This document shows positions 58,996 to 64,000 of a DNA stretch of 64,000 nt, piece after piece. The stretch lies in assembly GCA_014706295.1 (NCBI GenBank), contig JACSVZ010000011.1, positions 3,474,663 through 3,538,662 on the forward strand. Reading direction: 5' to 3'. Under the pieces are notes generated by a model, which was not told the origin of the DNA, did not search any database, and worked only from the letters and a program-made list of their open reading frames with translations. Position 1 is the first letter of the stretch, and each line of letters begins with the position of its first letter. A program made the position numbers and the translations under genes. Source of the DNA: Lycocorax pyrrhopterus obiensis (taxonomy: Eukaryota; Chordata; Aves; Passeriformes; Paradisaeidae).

Positions 58996-61039
58996 GCCCT
59001 GGGAGCCAGGGAAGGTGCTGAGAGCTGGATCACGGCACTGTCTGGGGCCACATCAGCGTTCAGGGCAAGGCACTCTGTGAGTTAGAGGCTGCTCCGGAGA
59101 GTTTAGCACAGCTCCTTTGTAGGAAAGCTCACAAATGGAAAACCTCCTGATTGCCTTTCTGATTGAAAGTTCCATCTGAGACCACGACAGCACATTCAGT
59201 AATAAGATTTCCAGGAAAAAATCCCATCACTGGCCCTGTAGGAGATGCAAAGCATGACAGAAATCTCATCATTGTCAGTCAAAAAGAGATGGGAGTTACT
59301 ACTGCTGGGCAGAGCCCCAGACTGGGCATTTCTACAGCTTTTAAACAGGAATAGCTACAATGCAAAGGGGAGAAATAGAATTAATGCATTTCTGTCAATA
59401 GAGATGTGCTGCTTCTCGTGTCATTGCCTCCCCACTGAAGGGAAATTATTAATTCTGCTAACTAATTCCATGTATTTTGAATATAAAATGTATACCAATA
59501 CATGTTAGAGGGTTAAATGTCAATCACTCAGTTTTCCAGCACTCCTTTTTTGACAATAAAATTAACTCAGAGTAGAATTATTTTGGATAACAACAGTATT
59601 TAGGGGGATTAGATCATACTGTTCTACATTTCACATCTAGATTTAGACATATTAGCAACACTCTTTCTAAGCATGTAAAAATGTAATTCATCTTTTTCAA
59701 CAACATTTAATTAGCGATTGACTCATTGCAAGTGACAAGGAAAATGCATTAAATTAGAATTATTAATACTGATAAATTTGAGAAGTAAATTCTCAAAATC
59801 TTTTACAAGTGCCAAGTGCCTTAGAGTCCCATTGATCCTGGCCTGCCTTCACCAGGCTGTGCCTCACATCATTTGTCACAACTGCTGAAGTAAATCATCC
59901 CACCCATGAGAGTTGGAATTCTGAGATGTTGGCCTGCACATTGTAAGGACACAAAATTCAGCTCAGGCATTTCGATATGAAAGCACAGAGAAGGGAATGT
60001 GTGTGTTTATTAAATATAACCTGGATGGCTGACGGTCCTCAGCGTGTCCTGTCCTTTCCAGCAGCTGAAAGCAGAAGCTGTTTGTGTGCTCTGACCTTGA
60101 AATCAGACCACAGCAAGCTCATTTGAATACGTTTTTTACCCAGTATCATTACACCTTTTTGTCTATGATGACTTTGAAATGACTGTGAAATATAGAGCAG
60201 AGAAAATGGCACAAGACTTTCATTTAAATCAGCAGTTGCTGATCACAGGAGAAACATTTAACACTATGGCAACTCCAAATCCCATCAGCTCTGTGGCAGC
60301 ACAGCAGTGACAATTCTCAGTCTGGAGAACAGACAGGATGTCTGCAAAATAGTCTGCTTGGAATAACTCTATTTGTACAGCTCTGCTAGAGATGGAGCTG
60401 CTGATTTTAATAGAAAGAGAAAAATAAATCAGCTCTACTACATCCGTGCAGTTGCATCTACCTACAAATGTGCGTGGCAATTTTTTTTAGCAGCCTGCAT
60501 GGTCGTGGAATTCTAGGAATGGATAAATGGGCTTAGAAAGCTTCTCCAAGGTCTGTCCAGCCGGGGGAATTCTTGGCAGGTAGCCTGTTTCTGTATCTGA
60601 TTTTCTTCAGATATAATTTCAGTCTGAATGGAGCTGTTTGGCTTTCTCTTCCTTTGCCTGCTCCTCTCTCCACCACTTCATCTATCCTGAGCTGGAATAC
60701 TGGGAATATAACGTTAGGAACTTCATTAAGACCATGTAGCTCTTTTTCTGCTGGTCGGTGTTCAGGGACTGGAGAGTGCAGCTCACCCAGGACAGTGAGG
60801 TTCACCAAGCTCCCTTCCTCTTCTAGGGAATATTGAACAGTCTGAATTACACATATGAAAGGACTGTTCCTGTATTTAAATTATGCTCAAAAATCTGAAC
60901 CTAATGATGGTGCTCTTTAATTAATAGAAAAATATAAATAATAGAAAAAAAAAAAAACCTGTTCATTAGCAGCAGATGTTCAGAAGCAGTTCTGATCAAG
61001 AGAAGTGAAAAGTTTATCAAAAGTTCATCAGAACTGCAG

Positions 61040-61313
61040 TGCCAAGACAAGGGGAAATGGCTTCCCAGTGCCAGGGGACAGGGTGAGATGGGATATTGGG
61101 CAGGAATTGTTCCCTGGGAGGGTGGGCAGGCCCTGGCACAGGGTGCCCAGAGCAGCTGTGGCTGCCCCTGGATCCCTGGCAGTGCCCAAGGCCAGGTTGG
61201 CCATTGGGGCTTGGAGCAGCCTGGGACAGTGGAAGGTGTCCCTGCCCATGGCAGGGGTGGCACTGGATGGGCTTTAAGGTCCCTCCCAACCCAAACCATT
61301 TAGTGATTCTATG
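61040..61313 (+). mobile_element. CR1 LINE 3' end
   Basis: The copy starts near CAAGACAAGGGGAAATGG and runs through GCCCAGAGCAGCTGTGGCTG, GTGTCCCTGCCCATGGCAGG and GGTCCCTCCCAACCCAAACC to GTGATTCTATG. It is a typical CR1 tail and resembles the copy at 10789-11018. Confidence 0.92.
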
Positions 61314-62266
61314 TAAAAATGTTGCTCAAAAAATCATTTTTCAGATTTGGAAAGTTTTCAGCAGTGGCAGGATATTCTAGTAAATTAGAGCTTAGTAAAA
61401 ATAAAAATGGAAAAAGTAAAAAGTGAGACCATTCACTGTTGTTAGGTTTTGCTTTCAGACCACAGCACGTGTCGTTAGCAGAAAATAGAAAGTACTGATG
61501 GAGTGAGCAATGAAAGCTTTCTGTGCTCTATCATTCAGATAAGTTGGACTTGTATTATTTCTACATTTGTACACTATTTGTGCAAGATAATATTCTGGCT
61601 TTGCAGAAGGTGGAAACCAATTTAACTTGCTGTGTAATTCACAGTGATGGGTTTTGTAATCACACTGCAAAATGAGTCTAGCTGCTGTATTATACAGTAC
61701 TGATACTGGCTTATGTGCTGCAGAACCAGACCCTCTCCAAATAATGTCACAGTATTCTAAATGAGAAAATATAAAAGTCCTGACAATGCTTTTTGTGCAA
61801 CTGCAACTAAGACATCTTCCAAAATGGCTAATAAAAGCGAGCTGAAGTTCAGAGTTTCTGGCAGAGCCTTGTAAATGTGCTCATTAGCATTGCAACACAA
61901 CTATCTCTTCTTTTTTTGTTCCTCCTACCCCCACCTTGCAAACATGAAACTAGTGAAATAAACAACATGAAAATTTCAGCCTTCTCTTCAGAGGGGATAT
62001 GGAATAACTTGCAAAATTCCCTTTCTTCTCCTTCCACTCTTTCTGGTGCCTGTTTGAAGGAGGTCTGAGAGACGACAGGCAGAGTGAAGGGATGAGCAGG
62101 AGTTGCCTGTTTTATTCCACGGTTGGAGAAAGCATTTCTGGCATGGGGGCAGTAGTACACTCTCCTGATATTTTTCTGTGCACTCCAAGAATCCTGATTA
62201 AATCTGACTGCTCAAATTCCTGTTCATCAGGAGGACCCAGCCCAACCATCTTGTGGTAGATACCTG

Positions 62267-62406
62267 TAGAATCATGGAATGGATGGGGTTGGAAAGGACC
62301 TTAAAAATCATCATTTTCCACCCCCTGCCATGGGCAGGGACACCTTCCACTACCCCAGGCTGCTCCAAGCCCAGCCTGGCCTTGGACACTTCAAGGGATG
62401 TTCGTC
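62267..62406 (-). mobile_element. CR1 LINE 3' fragment
   Basis: The + strand shows GTAGAATCATGGAATGGATG, GGTTGGAAAGGACCTTAAAA, CCCCTGCCATGGGCAGGGAC and ACCTTCCACTACCCCAGGC. This is the complement of the CR1 terminus. It is inverted relative to the copy 950 bp upstream. Confidence 0.9.
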
Positions 62407-64000
62407 CAGTCTAAATACAGACTCATTCCATGGGGCTGAGGAACACAGAGATTTCTTCCTTTGCTCCTGTGGAAAAGCTCTGATTTGTGAAGCCTGGAAA
62501 GGACAGAAAGGCAGCAGGCAGGCAGCACTGACGACTGGTGGTGGCAAAAGGATGGGGGGTTCTGGAGTGGCTCCTCATCTTGTATCTTACCTGGGTCTTT
62601 GGGTCGGCCCAAGACCAGCCTTCATTTTTTTACCTTCAAAATATTTAACAGCAAAAAAAGTCAATTCCCTGCCTTTCATAACAGCTTGTTTTTGAATTAT
62701 AAAACAGGTCTTGTGGTTGGGGGGCCTTTTTGTCATTTCTTTCTTTGTTAGTGCAATGTTCCCTGATGGCAACACTGACACAGTTCATTCTGCCAAATTT
62801 CACAAGCTGGCAGTTTTACCAACGAATATGAAAACAAAAGATGTGCATTTTTTCACTGAAATATTATTTATATGATTGGGAGCAACAAAGCCATTTGAAT
62901 CACCTTTAAAATAAACTCCAGCACTTCCACATTTCCTGCCACAGACGGGATTGCTTTTGGACTCATTTTCAGATGCTGATATACCAGCGCTGGTAGTTTT
63001 ATCTGCAAGGGAATTCCTCTTTAGACATTGCTGAGGAATAAGTTTCCTATATTTTATAACAGAAGAATATCATGACTTTAACCCAGGGATACAGAAATAG
63101 GGTGTTTTACTTAAAGTCACATGAATAAGTAGAATTCAGAGCTGAATTCCAAGTGCTGGTGCAGTGTCTCAGGTGTGAGATCAGGGCAGCTGGTTAGGCT
63201 TAAGCCCCAGATTATTTTGGCAATAGGTGTGGCCTCCTCCTTCACACGACCCAGAGCTCTCGTGCAGGTCTCAAGCACAGGGTGATTCTGCAGGGCTTCA
63301 TCCCAGCCTCTGCTGTGGCAGAGTGGGGAAGGTGGCCAAGAACCTGTCACCTCCAGAGTGACAGATGGCCCCTCTGGTCTTTGTGCCAAGATGGATTTTC
63401 CAGCTTGCTTCCAGCTGCTGCAGGGCCAGGTGTGAGCTGGTTCCAGCCGTGGCCACCCCGAGTCACCTGTTACACCAAATAAAGGCAGGGTACTGTTGGG
63501 AAAATGTCATTGCATCACGAGCAGGAGGTACAATTAATCCTCGCCAAAAAAAGGTCAAGTGTGAATCATCAAATGCCGGAGGGTTTTAATGGATATTTTC
63601 CAACCCTTTTATACTACATGAAAGAGCAGCCATTTATTTTATGCTATATAATGCTTCTTCACAAAATTCTCCATAAATAAAAATAACAGTGGATGACCAA
63701 GGGGCTTTATTTAGACTGCCGTAAGTGTCTGCTGCTTCTGTCTCCATCATTTACAAAAAACCCAAAAAATCAGGAAATTTTCAGCCCATGATTGTATAGA
63801 CCCATTGTAATATTTGACCAAAACAGAAGGCTCCATTGCTCTGTTCTTTCTGTCCCATTGTCCTGAATGCTTTGGCTTAATTAATTAATTAAATTTAGCA
63901 TTGTGTCTGCTCTTATCCATGTGGCAATTTGTTTGAGAGCTTTTTAATTCAGACTCCAGTAAGAACCCCTTCCTTTCAGGCAGCCTGCTAATATCAGTGA

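Larger units (their letters stand above)
58300..64000. other. Intergenic DNA downstream of CDH8
   Basis: I see no credible coding exon on either strand in this stretch. It contains a 58-bp tandem duplication at 58882-58995, a sense CR1 tail at 61040-61313 and an antisense one at 62267-62406. ORFs up to about 140 codons occur, but the longest overlap the CR1 copies. CDH8 sits beside a gene desert in other vertebrates, which fits. Confidence 0.7.

Noticed and set aside
1..64000. A novel multi-gene or defence-like system
   Set aside because: Both strands were read for clustered ORFs, phased repeats and gene-dense stretches. The window holds one vertebrate gene with long introns and ordinary repeats, and nothing else that forms a coherent system.

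Overview
The window is nuclear DNA of a bird. It is an AT-rich intronic landscape with many CR1 LINE fragments of avian type, whose 3' ends carry the usual ATTCTRTG-like repeats. A single conserved vertebrate gene is split by long introns. I cannot fix the species; the GC-rich CR1 subfamilies look neoavian, perhaps passerine, but that is a weak inference.

The only gene I can support is the 3' part of CDH8 (cadherin-8, a type II classical cadherin) on the + strand. Five coding exons are present: 4647-4783 (137 bp), 23393-23514 (122 bp), 30859-30976 (118 bp), 54235-54486 (252 bp) and 56086-56579 (494 bp, ending in TGA). Each has a canonical AG acceptor, the first four have GT donors, and the reading phases join cleanly. 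In assumed mammalian numbering they are exons 8-12. They encode the end of EC4, all of EC5, the transmembrane helix and the whole cytoplasmic tail with its p120- and beta-catenin-binding regions. The signal peptide, prodomain and EC1 to early EC4 lie upstream of the window.

Layout: 1-4646 is the end of an intron. 4784-23392 is an 18.6 kb intron with two CR1 copies. 23515-30858 is a 7.3 kb intron with a 69-bp tandem duplication and a CR1 copy. 30977-54234 is a 23.3 kb intron with a (CTTTT)30 microsatellite, a G/T-rich tract and CR1 fragments. 54487-56085 is a 1.6 kb intron with one CR1. The 3' UTR starts at 56580 and may run to about 58.3 kb. From there to 64000 I see intergenic DNA with two more CR1 fragments and no gene. 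I found no tRNA, rRNA, CRISPR array or complete transposon.

Points most worth checking: (1) the 252-bp exon uses G or C at the third position in all 83 complete codons, while its neighbours are AT-rich there; (2) reading through the donor of the 122-bp exon gives 43 extra codons and a stop, followed by two ATTAAA hexamers inside a 69-bp duplication, a possible secreted short cadherin-8; (3) two nearly identical CR1 copies in opposite orientation flank that same exon. There is no operon-like or defence-like system here.
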